NCBI GenBank assembly: GCA_964460785.1
Contig: CAYWQB010000001.1
Coordinates: 248,001-312,000 of the forward strand
Origin: CAYWQB01 sp964460785
GTDB taxonomy: Bacteria > Chlamydiota > Chlamydiia > Chlamydiales > CAYWQB01
DNA: 64,000 nucleotides
Reading direction: 5' to 3'
The notes under the pieces were generated by a model. The model saw only the letters and a program-made list of their open reading frames with translations. It was not told where the DNA came from and did not search any database. A program made the position numbers and the translations under genes. Within the stretch, counting starts at the first letter, position 1. The number at the start of each line of letters is the position of its first letter. Below are positions 41,912 to 50,541 of the stretch, one piece after another.

Positions 41912-44430
41912 TAGACAACTAAGTTTAAGAGCTTATCTGGAACAAAGATAACTTTGCGCAACTCTTTACCTTCAATATGCTTTTGGACACCAGCCACAGC
42001 TTGTGCTAGTTTCAGCAACTCGTCTTTTTGAAGCCCTTTGGGCTGCTCAAACTTTGCGCGGACTTTCCCATTCACTTGGATAACATATGTCACCTGATCA
42101 TCGACTAGGTAATCCTTATTTATCTCTATGTGAGGGGTACGCATAATGTCCGTTGTTTCCCCAATCTTCTCCCATAGTTCACAGGTAACATGGGGAGCAA
42201 AAGGGTGTAAAGCCTGCAGAAGAGCTTTGAGAGCACTTTTAGGATATGTTTTCCGCTTGGAGAAGCTGTTGAGAAACTCCATCATCTTTGCAATCGCAGT
42301 ATTAAAGAAAAGCTTATCCATATCCTGCATCACTCCATGCACCATTTTATGCACTAAGCGATTAACCTCTTCATTCTCCTCATCAACAAGAGCATCTGAG
42401 TATGCAATATGATAAACTCTAGATAAGAAACGATGACACCCTTGTACAGCTTCATCACTCCAAAACTTTTGCTGGTTCAAAGGACCCATAAAGACTTCAT
42501 ACATTCTAAGCGCATCCGCACCTAACTCCTCCACAATTTTGTCCGGAGCAGTTCCATTCAGCTTAGACTTGGACATCTTTTCTACTGTGACTTGGACAGG
42601 CTCTCCTGTCTCTTTATGAAAGAAGGCTTCTCCTTTCTTCTCCACTTCTTCATAGGGAACATATTGCCCTGAATCCAGCCTATAAGCGTTGGAGGTCACC
42701 ATTCCAATGCTAAAATAGCGCTTAAAAGGCTCTTTTGCATGGGTCACACCTAAATCATAAAGTACTTTGTGCCAAAAGCGAGCATAAAGCAGGTGTGTAA
42801 CCGCATGTTCTGCTCCACCAAGGTAGAAATCCACAGGCATCCAGTACTGGTCTGCTTCCTGCCCTACTGCTTGCTCTCTATTTTTAGGGTCACAGAAGCG
42901 CAAAAAGTACCAGCAAGAGCCTGCCCATTGGGGCATTGTGTTTGACTCACGCTTTGCTGCTTTTCCTGATTTAGGGTCTTGAATATGAATCCAATCATCA
43001 ACTTTTGCTAAAGGGCTTTCTCCAGTATCTGAAGGGCGAAAGTCTGTTAGCTCTGGAGGCATCAAAGGCAGTTCATCTAATTCTAGAGCTCTCTTTGTTC
43101 CATCTTCAAAATGTAAAATAGGGAATGGCTCCCCCCAATATCTTTGACGAGAGAAAAGCCAGTCCCGCAACTTATAGTTGACAGCTGCACGTCCAACACC
43201 TTGATCGATGAGCCACGCATTGACAGCTTGCTTTGCTTGGTCAAGGCTCATACCTGATAGGTCAAGCGCTGCACAAGCGCTATTTACATACTCTCCTTCC
43301 CCAAGATATGCTTCTTCATCTTCTGGATGCAGCGAACCATCAGAGGGGCGAATCACCGTCCTTGTGTTCAAGCCAAATTTTTTGGCAAATGCAAAGTCTC
43401 GAGAGTCATGGCTAGGGACTGCCATCACAGCTCCTGTTCCATACCCCATCAGAACATAGTCAGCGATCCAAATAGGGATTTCTTCATTCGTGATGGGATG
43501 GATTGCCCATGCTCCGGTCCACACACCAGTTTTCTCTTTTGCAAGCTCTGTTCTTTCAAGGTCGCTTTTTGAGCTCACCCACTGCTGGTACTCTGCAACT
43601 GCTTGTTTTTGCTCTCTGGTTGTGATCTGCTCTACATAAGGGTGTTCCGGGCTAAGCACCATAAACGTCACACCAAAAAGAGTGTCTTGGCGTGTTGTGT
43701 AGATGTCTACAGACTGATCAAAGTCTTTTACCTTAAACTGAACCATGGCCCCTTCACTACGCCCAATCCAGTTTCGCTGCATTTGCTTTACATTTTCAGG
43801 CCAATCTAGCTCTTCTAAATCCTGTAGTAAACGGTCGGCATACTCTGTGATTTTTAAGACCCACTGCTTTAATGGGCGACGCTCAACAAGGTGTCCCCCT
43901 TCTATAGCACGTCCATTTTCCACTTCTTCATTGGCTAAAACAGTTCCAAGAGCTGGACAGTAGTTGACAAGCATTTCTGCTTCATAAGCCAAGCCTTTTT
44001 CATAGAGCTTGGTAAAGATCCATTGTGTCCACTTATAGTAGTCAGGATCTGTGGTTGCCAGTTCTCGATCCCAATCATAACTGAATCCAAGAGACTTTAG
44101 CTGCCTTTTATATGTCTCAATATTCTTTTTGGTGGTTTCCCTTGGGTGAGTTCCTGTCCGCACAGCATATTGCTCCGCAGGCAAGCCAAAGCTATCCCAT
44201 CCCATCGGGTGAAGAACATTATACCCTTTTTGACGCATATAGCGGCTGACAATGTCTGAAGCGGTATAACCTGTGACATGCCCTACATGCAGTCCTGCTC
44301 CAGAAGGATAAGGGAACATATCTAGCACATAGTACTTTGGCCGTTTTGCATCTATTTGCGCAGCGTAGGGTTTTTCTTCTTCCCATCGTTGTTGCCACTT
44401 TTTTTCAATAAGCTGAGGATCGTAATTCAT
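41911..44430 (-). CDS. leuS: Leucyl-tRNA synthetase
   Basis: 839 residues from ATG 44430 with AAGG five bases upstream; GTG at 44436 is a possible alternative. Class I motifs are intact: the HIGH box in PYPSGAGLHVGHVTGY and KMSKS in VEKMSKSKLNGTAPD. The CP1 editing domain is present (FGVTFMVLSPEHP; GTGAVMAVPSHDSRD). It charges tRNA-Leu in the cytoplasm. A TATAAT box at 44466-44471 lies 36 bases upstream. Confidence 0.95.
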   Translation of the reverse strand: MNYDPQLIEKKWQQRWEEEKPYAAQIDAKRPKYYVLDMFPYPSGAGLHVGHVTGYTASDIVSRYMRQKGYNVLHPMGWDSFGLPAEQYAVRTGTHPRETTKKNIETYKRQLKSLGFSYDWDRELATTDPDYYKWTQWIFTKLYEKGLAYEAEMLVNYCPALGTVLANEEVENGRAIEGGHLVERRPLKQWVLKITEYADRLLQDLEELDWPENVKQMQRNWIGRSEGAMVQFKVKDFDQSVDIYTTRQDTLFGVTFMVLSPEHPYVEQITTREQKQAVAEYQQWVSSKSDLERTELAKEKTGVWTGAWAIHPITNEEIPIWIADYVLMGYGTGAVMAVPSHDSRDFAFAKKFGLNTRTVIRPSDGSLHPEDEEAYLGEGEYVNSACAALDLSGMSLDQAKQAVNAWLIDQGVGRAAVNYKLRDWLFSRQRYWGEPFPILHFEDGTKRALELDELPLMPPELTDFRPSDTGESPLAKVDDWIHIQDPKSGKAAKRESNTMPQWAGSCWYFLRFCDPKNREQAVGQEADQYWMPVDFYLGGAEHAVTHLLYARFWHKVLYDLGVTHAKEPFKRYFSIGMVTSNAYRLDSGQYVPYEEVEKKGEAFFHKETGEPVQVTVEKMSKSKLNGTAPDKIVEELGADALRMYEVFMGPLNQQKFWSDEAVQGCHRFLSRVYHIAYSDALVDEENEEVNRLVHKMVHGVMQDMDKLFFNTAIAKMMEFLNSFSKRKTYPKSALKALLQALHPFAPHVTCELWEKIGETTDIMRTPHIEINKDYLVDDQVTYVIQVNGKVRAKFEQPKGLQKDELLKLAQAVAGVQKHIEGKELRKVIFVPDKLLNLVV

Positions 44431-44500
44431 GTGCACCTTCTGAAAAGATCAGTTTGAGGAGGTGAATTATAGGCTCTCAAAGAATAAATTTTGAGTAAAA

Positions 44501-45853
44501 TTAATCAGCATCTTCTTCAGATGGAGGTGCTGTAAGGATATGAATACGCACCTTTTCTACTTTTCGCTCATGAGAGCTCAAAATCTCTAGATCAAAGTCA
44601 TCATGATGGATGCGATAGCCTCTTGATGGAATCGTCCCTGCACGGAAAAAGACATAGCCACCAATGGTATCGTACTCTCCCTCTTGAGGAATTTCGATCC
44701 CAAATTTTTCGCGCACATCATGTAAGCTCATGCGAGCATCGGCAATCCACCCACCACTTGGGAGCTCAATAAATAGCTCTTCTTCTTCCAAGTCATACTC
44801 ATCTTCAATCTCACCAACGATTTCTTCCAGGATGTCTTCAATTGTCACGATCCCTTCTGTGCCCCCATACTCATCCACAACAATTGCCATATGGGTCTGT
44901 TTTTGCCGAAACTCTTGAAGTAAAAGGGAGACCTTTTTGGTTTCTGGAGTGAAAAAAGGAGGCTTGATCAAAGATTCTACGGTCTGGTCTAACACCTCTG
45001 GCGCTAGGCGCCCTGCTTCTACATCGATAAAGAGGCGAAAGAGGTCTTTGTAAAGCAAAATTCCGTTTACACTATCAATATTTTCCTTGTAAACGGGGAC
45101 TCGGCTAACCCCTTTTTCAGCGATTTTTTCTGCAGCCACACGGATTGGTGTATCATAGGCCAGGCCAAAAACATCCACTCGTGGCATCATTACTTCTCTG
45201 ACGATGCGATCATGAAAGTCCACTAAAGAGCGCATCATCTCTTTATCGGAATCGCTGCGGTTAGGGTCTGCATCCACTTCATCAAGTAGAAGGTCTACAT
45301 TTTCCTTATTTGACATCGGCCCTCGGGACAAAGGACGAATTACTTTAGGGAGCAGAAAGGAGACGAGGATCAACAAGTGTGTCACTGGAAATAAAAGGAC
45401 CAGAGAGAGCTTACAGGTTGGCAAGGCGAACTTCAAAGCAAGCTCATTTCTGCGCGCTTCAAATGTTCTTGCTGCACTATCGCCAATGAAAATCCCAACA
45501 ATTAAATAAATTAAGGCAATAAGCATAGGACTTAAGCCTACAGAGTGGAAAAGAGCAGCTCGAAGGGTTGGAGCTCCAATGCCATCGTTTAAGATGACAC
45601 AGACTCCACTTGTGATATAAAGAAAGCGAAAGAGGTTTTCTATACAGGACAAAGAGAAATAAATAGCCTCTAACTCTCTTCCTGGAAAAAGTAGTGATTG
45701 AAAGCGTGCATACCCGCCCATTTGACTTAACAAACTTGCCCGCCGTTGACGCCCTAACATATACCCTCTTCTGAAAGAAGAGGTTAGGATCTTACAGGCG
45801 AATAGCCCAATCAAAGCAATGATCGAAATGGAAACGAATAGTACGATTAACAC
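44501..45853 (-). CDS. CorC/TlyC-family CBS-domain membrane protein
   Basis: 450 residues. Four N-terminal hydrophobic segments form a DUF21/CNNM-type region, followed by a CBS pair (VREVMMPRVDVFGLAYDTPIRVAAEKI; GILLYKDLFRLFIDV; MAIVVDEYGGTEGIVTIEDILEEIVGEIEDEYD). The C-terminal CorC_HlyC domain spans about 365-440. These proteins are now linked to Mg2+ or other cation efflux; the old name haemolysin C is misleading. It starts one base after the ybeY stop, and Chlamydia keeps the ybeY-CBS pair (CT422/CT423 as I recall). Confidence 0.88.
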   Translation of the reverse strand: MLIVLFVSISIIALIGLFACKILTSSFRRGYMLGRQRRASLLSQMGGYARFQSLLFPGRELEAIYFSLSCIENLFRFLYITSGVCVILNDGIGAPTLRAALFHSVGLSPMLIALIYLIVGIFIGDSAARTFEARRNELALKFALPTCKLSLVLLFPVTHLLILVSFLLPKVIRPLSRGPMSNKENVDLLLDEVDADPNRSDSDKEMMRSLVDFHDRIVREVMMPRVDVFGLAYDTPIRVAAEKIAEKGVSRVPVYKENIDSVNGILLYKDLFRLFIDVEAGRLAPEVLDQTVESLIKPPFFTPETKKVSLLLQEFRQKQTHMAIVVDEYGGTEGIVTIEDILEEIVGEIEDEYDLEEEELFIELPSGGWIADARMSLHDVREKFGIEIPQEGEYDTIGGYVFFRAGTIPSRGYRIHHDDFDLEILSSHERKVEKVRIHILTAPPSEEDAD

Positions 45854-46327
45854 CTAAGTTGCCTCTCTTCCCTCAAGGGGAGATAGCAGCCACCCCTTAG
45901 AGCCTAAATGGGCCAATAGCGCTTCCTCTCGTTTTTTCATGGCAGAGCGATCTATCTCTTCCATATCACGATAGCCGAGTAAATGCAAGACGCCATGCAC
46001 GATATATCGAGTCAGCTCTTCGTAAGGGCAGGATTGGTGAGACTGTGCATATGTAAGTGCTGTAAAAGGACAAACGACCACCTCTCCTAGCATACAATAC
46101 TCACAGCCTGGGACATCTATTGGGAAGGTGCAGCAGTCTGTTAAAGAGGGGTCATCAAAGTGCTCTAAATGAAGACGACAGATGGTATCTGCATCCACAA
46201 AGCTGATGGAGACTTCATCAGCATGTTGCTTCTCTTCTAAAAGCACAAAAGAGACGATCCGGTGAATCGCCTCTTTTGTATTGGTGCAAGGTAAAAGATC
46301 TTGCTGATTGGAAAAGTAAAGCTTCAC
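45854..46327 (-). CDS. ybeY: Endoribonuclease YbeY (16S rRNA 3' maturation)
   Basis: 157 residues from a GTG start. The metal-binding motif HGVLHLLGYRDME, with three His, is intact, and ISFVDADTICRLHLEHF and CCTFPID fit the family. YbeY processes 16S rRNA and takes part in ribosome quality control. It directly precedes the CorC-like gene and follows two tiny proteins in the same direction. Confidence 0.9.
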   Translation of the reverse strand: MKLYFSNQQDLLPCTNTKEAIHRIVSFVLLEEKQHADEVSISFVDADTICRLHLEHFDDPSLTDCCTFPIDVPGCEYCMLGEVVVCPFTALTYAQSHQSCPYEELTRYIVHGVLHLLGYRDMEEIDRSAMKKREEALLAHLGSKGWLLSPLEGREAT

Positions 46328-46345
46328 TCTACAAAGAACTAAGCC

Positions 46346-46504
46346 TTACTTAACTGGAGTTTTAGGAAGACCAGTCACGCGGCTGTCTTCTCCCTCTTTC
46401 CACTTACCCATTTTCTTTAGGGCTTCCACTCGCTCAAAGCGCTTAAGAACACTGCGCTTTTGACCTTCTTTACTTGCTTTTCCGTAACTGCGATGCTTTG
46501 ACAT
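46346..46504 (-). CDS. Chlamydiae/Verrucomicrobia-type small basic protein, 52 aa
   Basis: 52 residues, MSKHRSYGKASKEG at the start, then RSVLKRFERVEALKKMGKWKEG and the ending RVTGLPKTPVK. This pattern matches the small basic protein family found in Chlamydiae and Verrucomicrobia (TIGR04137 as I recall). It is highly basic and likely ribosome- or RNA-associated. It lies just upstream of ybeY, whose product also works on ribosomes. The gene is short and easily missed. Family membership is well supported; molecular function is not known. Confidence 0.8.
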   Translation of the reverse strand: MSKHRSYGKASKEGQKRSVLKRFERVEALKKMGKWKEGEDSRVTGLPKTPVK

Positions 46505-46519
46505 AGTTCGTTACCTACT

Positions 46520-46696
46520 TTATCGAATTTTGGGAATATATCCCAGCTGCTGATCATCTCCACCCAAAGCATTCTCATGCTCGCGATAGCCCTTAGCTAG
46601 GTTATCTTTTTTTGCCCCAGTCTTCTTAGACAGTGGGTAGTGCAGCTTGCGGGGGCTCTTATTGCGTCGCTCCCCTTGCTTACTCATTCGTGTCAT
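46520..46696 (-). CDS. Small basic protein, 58 aa
   Basis: 58 residues from ATG 46696, with GGAGGT five bases upstream. The sequence begins MTRMSKQGERRNKSPRK and ends DDQQLGYIPKIR. It is basic and probably lacks a stable hydrophobic core. It lies 15 bases upstream of the 52-residue basic protein gene in the same direction. I do not recognise a named family, but the strong ribosome-binding site and operon position support it. C. trachomatis has tiny open frames at the corresponding place (CT421.1/CT421.2 as I recall). Confidence 0.7.
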   Translation of the reverse strand: MTRMSKQGERRNKSPRKLHYPLSKKTGAKKDNLAKGYREHENALGGDDQQLGYIPKIR

Positions 46697-46766
46697 TCTC
46701 TACCTCCAAACAAGAAACAGAGAGCGATTATAGAGAGGATTCAAGGTATTCTTCAAGAACTTTCTC

Positions 46767-47189
46767 TCAGCTCCCTTCTCTGTGGATAGGAAGCCCTACT
46801 TCTTGATAGTAAGTAAGCTTAGCCATGAGTAACTCTTGAGTAGCAGGCTTACTGCCATCATCCAGTTCAAAAATTTTTTCAATCCCCTCTTGCCACTTTA
46901 CTGCTGTGGTTGAAAGGTTAATAATTACTTCTGCCTGATTCAAGTTGGCCATCTGCCAACTGATTACAATTGGATCTTGGCTTGCTTGGTCTGCAATACT
47001 ATGTGGCAAAAAGCTAGAGGTGGGCTGCTCCCATAAAAAATGATCGACAAATTGAGCGACCTCTAAGCTACTCACAAAAATCAAAATATGTTTTCCCTCT
47101 GAAAACGCATCTGATACGGAGCGATTGAGCCATTTTAGCTTTTGTTTTGAGCTAGCAACCTTAGTAACTATGACTTCGGGGGTAGACAT
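46767..47189 (-). CDS. holC: DNA polymerase III subunit chi-like
   Basis: 140 residues, the usual HolC length. It contains KLKWLNRSVSDAFSEGKHILIFVSS, VDHFLWEQPTSSFLPHSIAD and QAEVIINLSTTA, matching the Rossmann-like chi fold (compare DELLWTF..FIPH in E. coli). Chi links the clamp loader to single-stranded DNA-binding protein. It overlaps the DUF502 gene by 22 bases, so the two are translationally coupled. Confidence 0.78.
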   Translation of the reverse strand: MSTPEVIVTKVASSKQKLKWLNRSVSDAFSEGKHILIFVSSLEVAQFVDHFLWEQPTSSFLPHSIADQASQDPIVISWQMANLNQAEVIINLSTTAVKWQEGIEKIFELDDGSKPATQELLMAKLTYYQEVGLPIHREGS

Positions 47190-47830
47190 GACGACTTACT
47201 TTTCTGCTCTTTCAGCACACCACAAGAAATAATAAAGCGAATAGCCTCATCAACTTTCATCGGCACGCTTTCCACTTCACTTTTTTTGAACATCATCAAA
47301 AAGCCTGATGTCGGGTTGGGAGTCGTTGGTACAAATACACTTACACAGGGCTCACCCATATGCTCTGAGCAAATGTCAGGGGCATCCCCACTAATAAAGC
47401 CTAAGGTTCGCCCTTCTGAACTAGGAAAAGGAATCAGAACAACTTCCTTGAAGGAATTATTCGAAGAGGAAAGCAAAGTGCGAAAAACTTCCCTAGAAGC
47501 TTTATAAATTTTGTTCACAAGAGGAATGCGATCTAAAACCAGTTCAGCAATTTGAAAAATACTACGTAGGAAAAACCAACGTCCAAGCATTCCTAAAAGG
47601 ATTGTGAAGGCAAGAAGACTTACTAAAATTAAAATTCGACTTAAATAAAGAAGAACTTGCTGAGAGCTAAAAATCCAAAAGCTTCTTTCAAAAAATGGGA
47701 CCTTCCCTAGGGTCTCTTGCATCACCCCCAAAAAGGGCATCGTCAAAAAGTCCACAATAAACTTTACGACCAAAAAGGTAAAAGCTAAGGGAAGCAAAAT
47801 GGCTAAGCCAGTGAAGAAGAACTTCTTCAT
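47168..47830 (-). CDS. DUF502 family membrane protein
   Basis: 220 residues. Two long hydrophobic segments at about 5-30 (GLAILLPLAFTFLVVKFIVDF) and 58-85. The family block PLVNKIYKASREVFRTLLSSSNNSFKEVVLIPFPSSEGRTLGFISGD is clear, as is VSVFVPTTPNPTSGFLMM. DUF502 proteins are conserved inner-membrane proteins of unknown role, also found in plants. The gene is in the minus operon between rhodanese and holC. Confidence 0.85.
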   Translation of the reverse strand: MKKFFFTGLAILLPLAFTFLVVKFIVDFLTMPFLGVMQETLGKVPFFERSFWIFSSQQVLLYLSRILILVSLLAFTILLGMLGRWFFLRSIFQIAELVLDRIPLVNKIYKASREVFRTLLSSSNNSFKEVVLIPFPSSEGRTLGFISGDAPDICSEHMGEPCVSVFVPTTPNPTSGFLMMFKKSEVESVPMKVDEAIRFIISCGVLKEQKSKSSCLPPKS

Positions 47831-47903
47831 GTAACCCTCTCAAGTAATGGAGTCAGAATAGTATCCCAAAGTTTTAGATAAAAAGCCAACACCGAAGGAA
47901 GGG

Positions 47904-48230
47904 TTATCCCTCCTTACCGCATGGTGTTCCCTGCACTCCAGCTTGACAGAGATCTCCAAACGTACAGGTAAGCGGCTGAACATCAGAGGATAACTCTTCC
48001 AGATAAGGTATGGCCCTTTGCGCTCTAAACCCTCGCATGCAATACACATAAATTGTTTGCCCTACCGGAAGGTGAGAAGGAAGTTCTCCTTCCTCAAGCC
48101 TCTGTAAAGGCCAATGGAAAGCTCCTGGCAGGTGATGTACATCCCACTCTTCTTGCGTGCGGACATCAAGAAGCAAAGCAGAGCCACTACTCAGCTCTTT
48201 TTTTACCCTTTCTAGCTCTTTTTCTCCCAT
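47904..48230 (-). CDS. Single-domain cytoplasmic rhodanese
   Basis: 108 residues from ATG 48230, where the protein begins MGEKELERVKKELSSG as GlpE/PspE-type rhodaneses do; a longer frame to 48323 would lie in RNase R. DVRTQEEWDVHHLPGAFHWPL and the active-site loop YCMRGFRAQRA (Cys then Arg five later) are intact. It transfers sulfane sulfur. It overlaps the RNase R tail by 44 bases. A GC-rich inverted repeat spans its stop codon (AAGGAGGG...CCCTTCCTT), perhaps a weak terminator. Confidence 0.78.
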   Translation of the reverse strand: MGEKELERVKKELSSGSALLLDVRTQEEWDVHHLPGAFHWPLQRLEEGELPSHLPVGQTIYVYCMRGFRAQRAIPYLEELSSDVQPLTCTFGDLCQAGVQGTPCGKEG

Positions 48231-50436
48231 TTCTTCTTCCCTTTTTCTTACCCTCTTCTTGCTCCGGCTTATAGTCCTTAGACTTCTTTTTTCTGCCCTT
48301 TCGTTTTCTTTTGGGCCTATCATTCACTGACTCTAGGGACTGAGGCAATGTCCAGCGACTCTCTAGAGTCAGCAAGTTCACCTCCAGAAGAAGTAGCTCT
48401 AGCGTGACACCTACAGTAATTACTCTGCCTGTATGAGCCCCCACAAGTCGCAAAGTTTGCTCATCATAATGATAATAATCATCACTGAAAGCACTCAGGT
48501 GCAACATTGCTTCAAGGCCAAACTCTTCAAAGGCAACAACAACTCCAAAGGGCAAAACCTTGCTCACCACTCCAGGATATAGACGACTTGGATCTTCTTG
48601 AAAATAGGAAAGAAGCCACCGCAGCTTTTTCAGAAGAAGTACAGATTGCTCAGCCTTGCTACTCACACGCTCTTGCTTTGAGCAGTGCTCCGCAAACTCT
48701 TCTAGCTTTTCTGCCTCTACCTTTTCCCCAAAAAGAGCACGGTGAACAATTAAGTCTGCATACCGGCGGATAGGGCTAGTGAAGTGACAATAATGCTCTA
48801 AATTCAGCCCATAGTGCCCTAAGGACTCCGGGTTATATATCGCAAGCTTCATGCTGCGAATATAAGAAGCAACTAAGAAGGGACCTAAAGGGTCTTCTTG
48901 TGTTTGAGCAAATAGTTGATTTAAGAAGTGGCTATCCACTCTTTTTGCTGTGTCATAACCTAAAGCTCGTACAGTCTTGACAAACTCTTTGATGTTTTCC
49001 TCATCAGGATCTTCATGAATACGGAATAAGGCTGGCAGCTGTTCCGTGTGCAATTTTTCAGCCACTACCTTATTTGCAAGAATCATAAACTCTTCAACTA
49101 GCTGATGAGAAAGGTTATGCTCGACAATAGAGGTCCCTCGGGGTACCCCTTGGTCATCCACATCAATACGCATTTCTTGCGTATTAATTTCTACAACCCC
49201 TTCTGCTATACGCCTCTTGCGCAAAGCAAGAGCAAACTCTGCCATCTGGCGAATGGTACAGGAATGAGGGTCTTTTTTCTCATGATCAATAATTGCCTGT
49301 GCCTGCTCATAGGTATAGCGCTTTGCGCTACGGATAACTCCTTTTACGACCCGACTACGGACCATCTCTCCTTCAGAATCAAAAGACATACAAACAGAGG
49401 TCGTCAGACGAATCACTCGAGGGCGCAAGCTACAAAGGTTTTCTGATAGCGAGGGAGGAAGCATGGGGACACAAGTACCAGGAAAATAAGTCGAATTAGC
49501 CCTTTGAAATGCCTCTTCATCAAGGGCTGTACCAGGACGGACATAGTGCGAAACATCGGCAATATGCACAGCAAGATCTACTCGCCCATCGCGATGTTTA
49601 TGAAAAGTTAGCGCATCGTCAAAATCTTTTGCTGTTTTCGGGTCAATCGTCAAAGTCAGCTGATTTCGAAAATCCTCTCGCCCAACCATTTCTTTAGGAG
49701 TCACTCGATTAGAGAATGTTTCCAGCTCCTTCAACACAGGATCTGGAAAAGCCTCTCGCAAGCAATACTCTTGGATAGCTGTTTGAACATCCTCTCCGGG
49801 ATCATAAATTGAGCCTAAGAAATCCTGTAAAGTACCACTAGGGTCTGCACCTCTTTCTCCCCAATTAGAGATAGAAATCAGGATTCGATCCCCCACTTGC
49901 ATCGCCTTGCGACGCCCTTTTTTTACCAAGATGCGTGCTTTCAACAAGCTAGAGTACGCTAATGCCTCCCCTCCAGGAAGAAGTTCTATCACACAGCCAA
50001 CAACGGTATCTCTTCCTCGAGAGAGAACGGCTTCAACACTCCCCTCAGGCCCTTTTTCGATGGATGTTTCGTAATCAATAGAGATAACAACAAGATCTCC
50101 ATCTACTCCAGAGGCTGTCCTTTGCTTAGGAATAAAAACCTCTGCCCATAAGTTATTTTTTAAGGAAACAAAACCAAAACCTCGAGGGTGTGTATGCAAC
50201 ACTCCCTCAGCTTTTGAGGGCAGGTGGCGATGAACCACAAGCCTTCCCTTTACCTTTTTGATAAACCCCTTTTCTTCAAGGAGAGCCTTTGCTTGGGGTA
50301 AGAGTTTTTTTTCTTTTTCTGAAAAACTCGTAGTTTCTTTCTTGGGAAAAGCTAAGCTTCCTTTTTTTTTTGCAGATAGCTTGCATAGCAGCTGATGAGC
50401 CAAAAAAAGAATTGCTTTAGAGGGATTAGAATTCAC
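48187..50436 (-). CDS. rnr: Ribonuclease R
   Basis: 749 residues. Order of domains: winged-helix N-terminus, cold-shock domain (GVLHTHPRGFGFVSLKN), RNB catalytic domain with LTIDPKTAKDFDDALTF carrying the metal-binding Asp residues, an S1 domain (YPGVVSKVLPFGVVVAFEEFGLEAMLHLSAF) and a very basic C-terminal tail (KGRRNGRKRARKGKKRAE). RNase R degrades structured RNA 3' to 5' and acts in rRNA quality control. The GTG at 50436 is the likely start but lacks a good ribosome-binding site. It opens the minus-strand operon rnr-rhodanese-DUF502-holC. Confidence 0.92.
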   Translation of the reverse strand: MNSNPSKAILFLAHQLLCKLSAKKKGSLAFPKKETTSFSEKEKKLLPQAKALLEEKGFIKKVKGRLVVHRHLPSKAEGVLHTHPRGFGFVSLKNNLWAEVFIPKQRTASGVDGDLVVISIDYETSIEKGPEGSVEAVLSRGRDTVVGCVIELLPGGEALAYSSLLKARILVKKGRRKAMQVGDRILISISNWGERGADPSGTLQDFLGSIYDPGEDVQTAIQEYCLREAFPDPVLKELETFSNRVTPKEMVGREDFRNQLTLTIDPKTAKDFDDALTFHKHRDGRVDLAVHIADVSHYVRPGTALDEEAFQRANSTYFPGTCVPMLPPSLSENLCSLRPRVIRLTTSVCMSFDSEGEMVRSRVVKGVIRSAKRYTYEQAQAIIDHEKKDPHSCTIRQMAEFALALRKRRIAEGVVEINTQEMRIDVDDQGVPRGTSIVEHNLSHQLVEEFMILANKVVAEKLHTEQLPALFRIHEDPDEENIKEFVKTVRALGYDTAKRVDSHFLNQLFAQTQEDPLGPFLVASYIRSMKLAIYNPESLGHYGLNLEHYCHFTSPIRRYADLIVHRALFGEKVEAEKLEEFAEHCSKQERVSSKAEQSVLLLKKLRWLLSYFQEDPSRLYPGVVSKVLPFGVVVAFEEFGLEAMLHLSAFSDDYYHYDEQTLRLVGAHTGRVITVGVTLELLLLEVNLLTLESRWTLPQSLESVNDRPKRKRKGRKKKSKDYKPEQEEGKKKGRRNGRKRARKGKKRAE

Positions 50437-50541
50437 ACAAATACCGCGTTCATAGTTTGCTCAATTCGATCATATCATCTATTTAGATTTGACCAAAGCT
50501 TTTCGCAAGCCCTCTTACCTAGACCAAAGGACCTGTTTTAT

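Noticed and set aside
50395..50541. 5' extension of the glycosyltransferase frame
   Set aside because: It would overlap the divergent RNase R start. The family N-terminus begins at ATG 50542.
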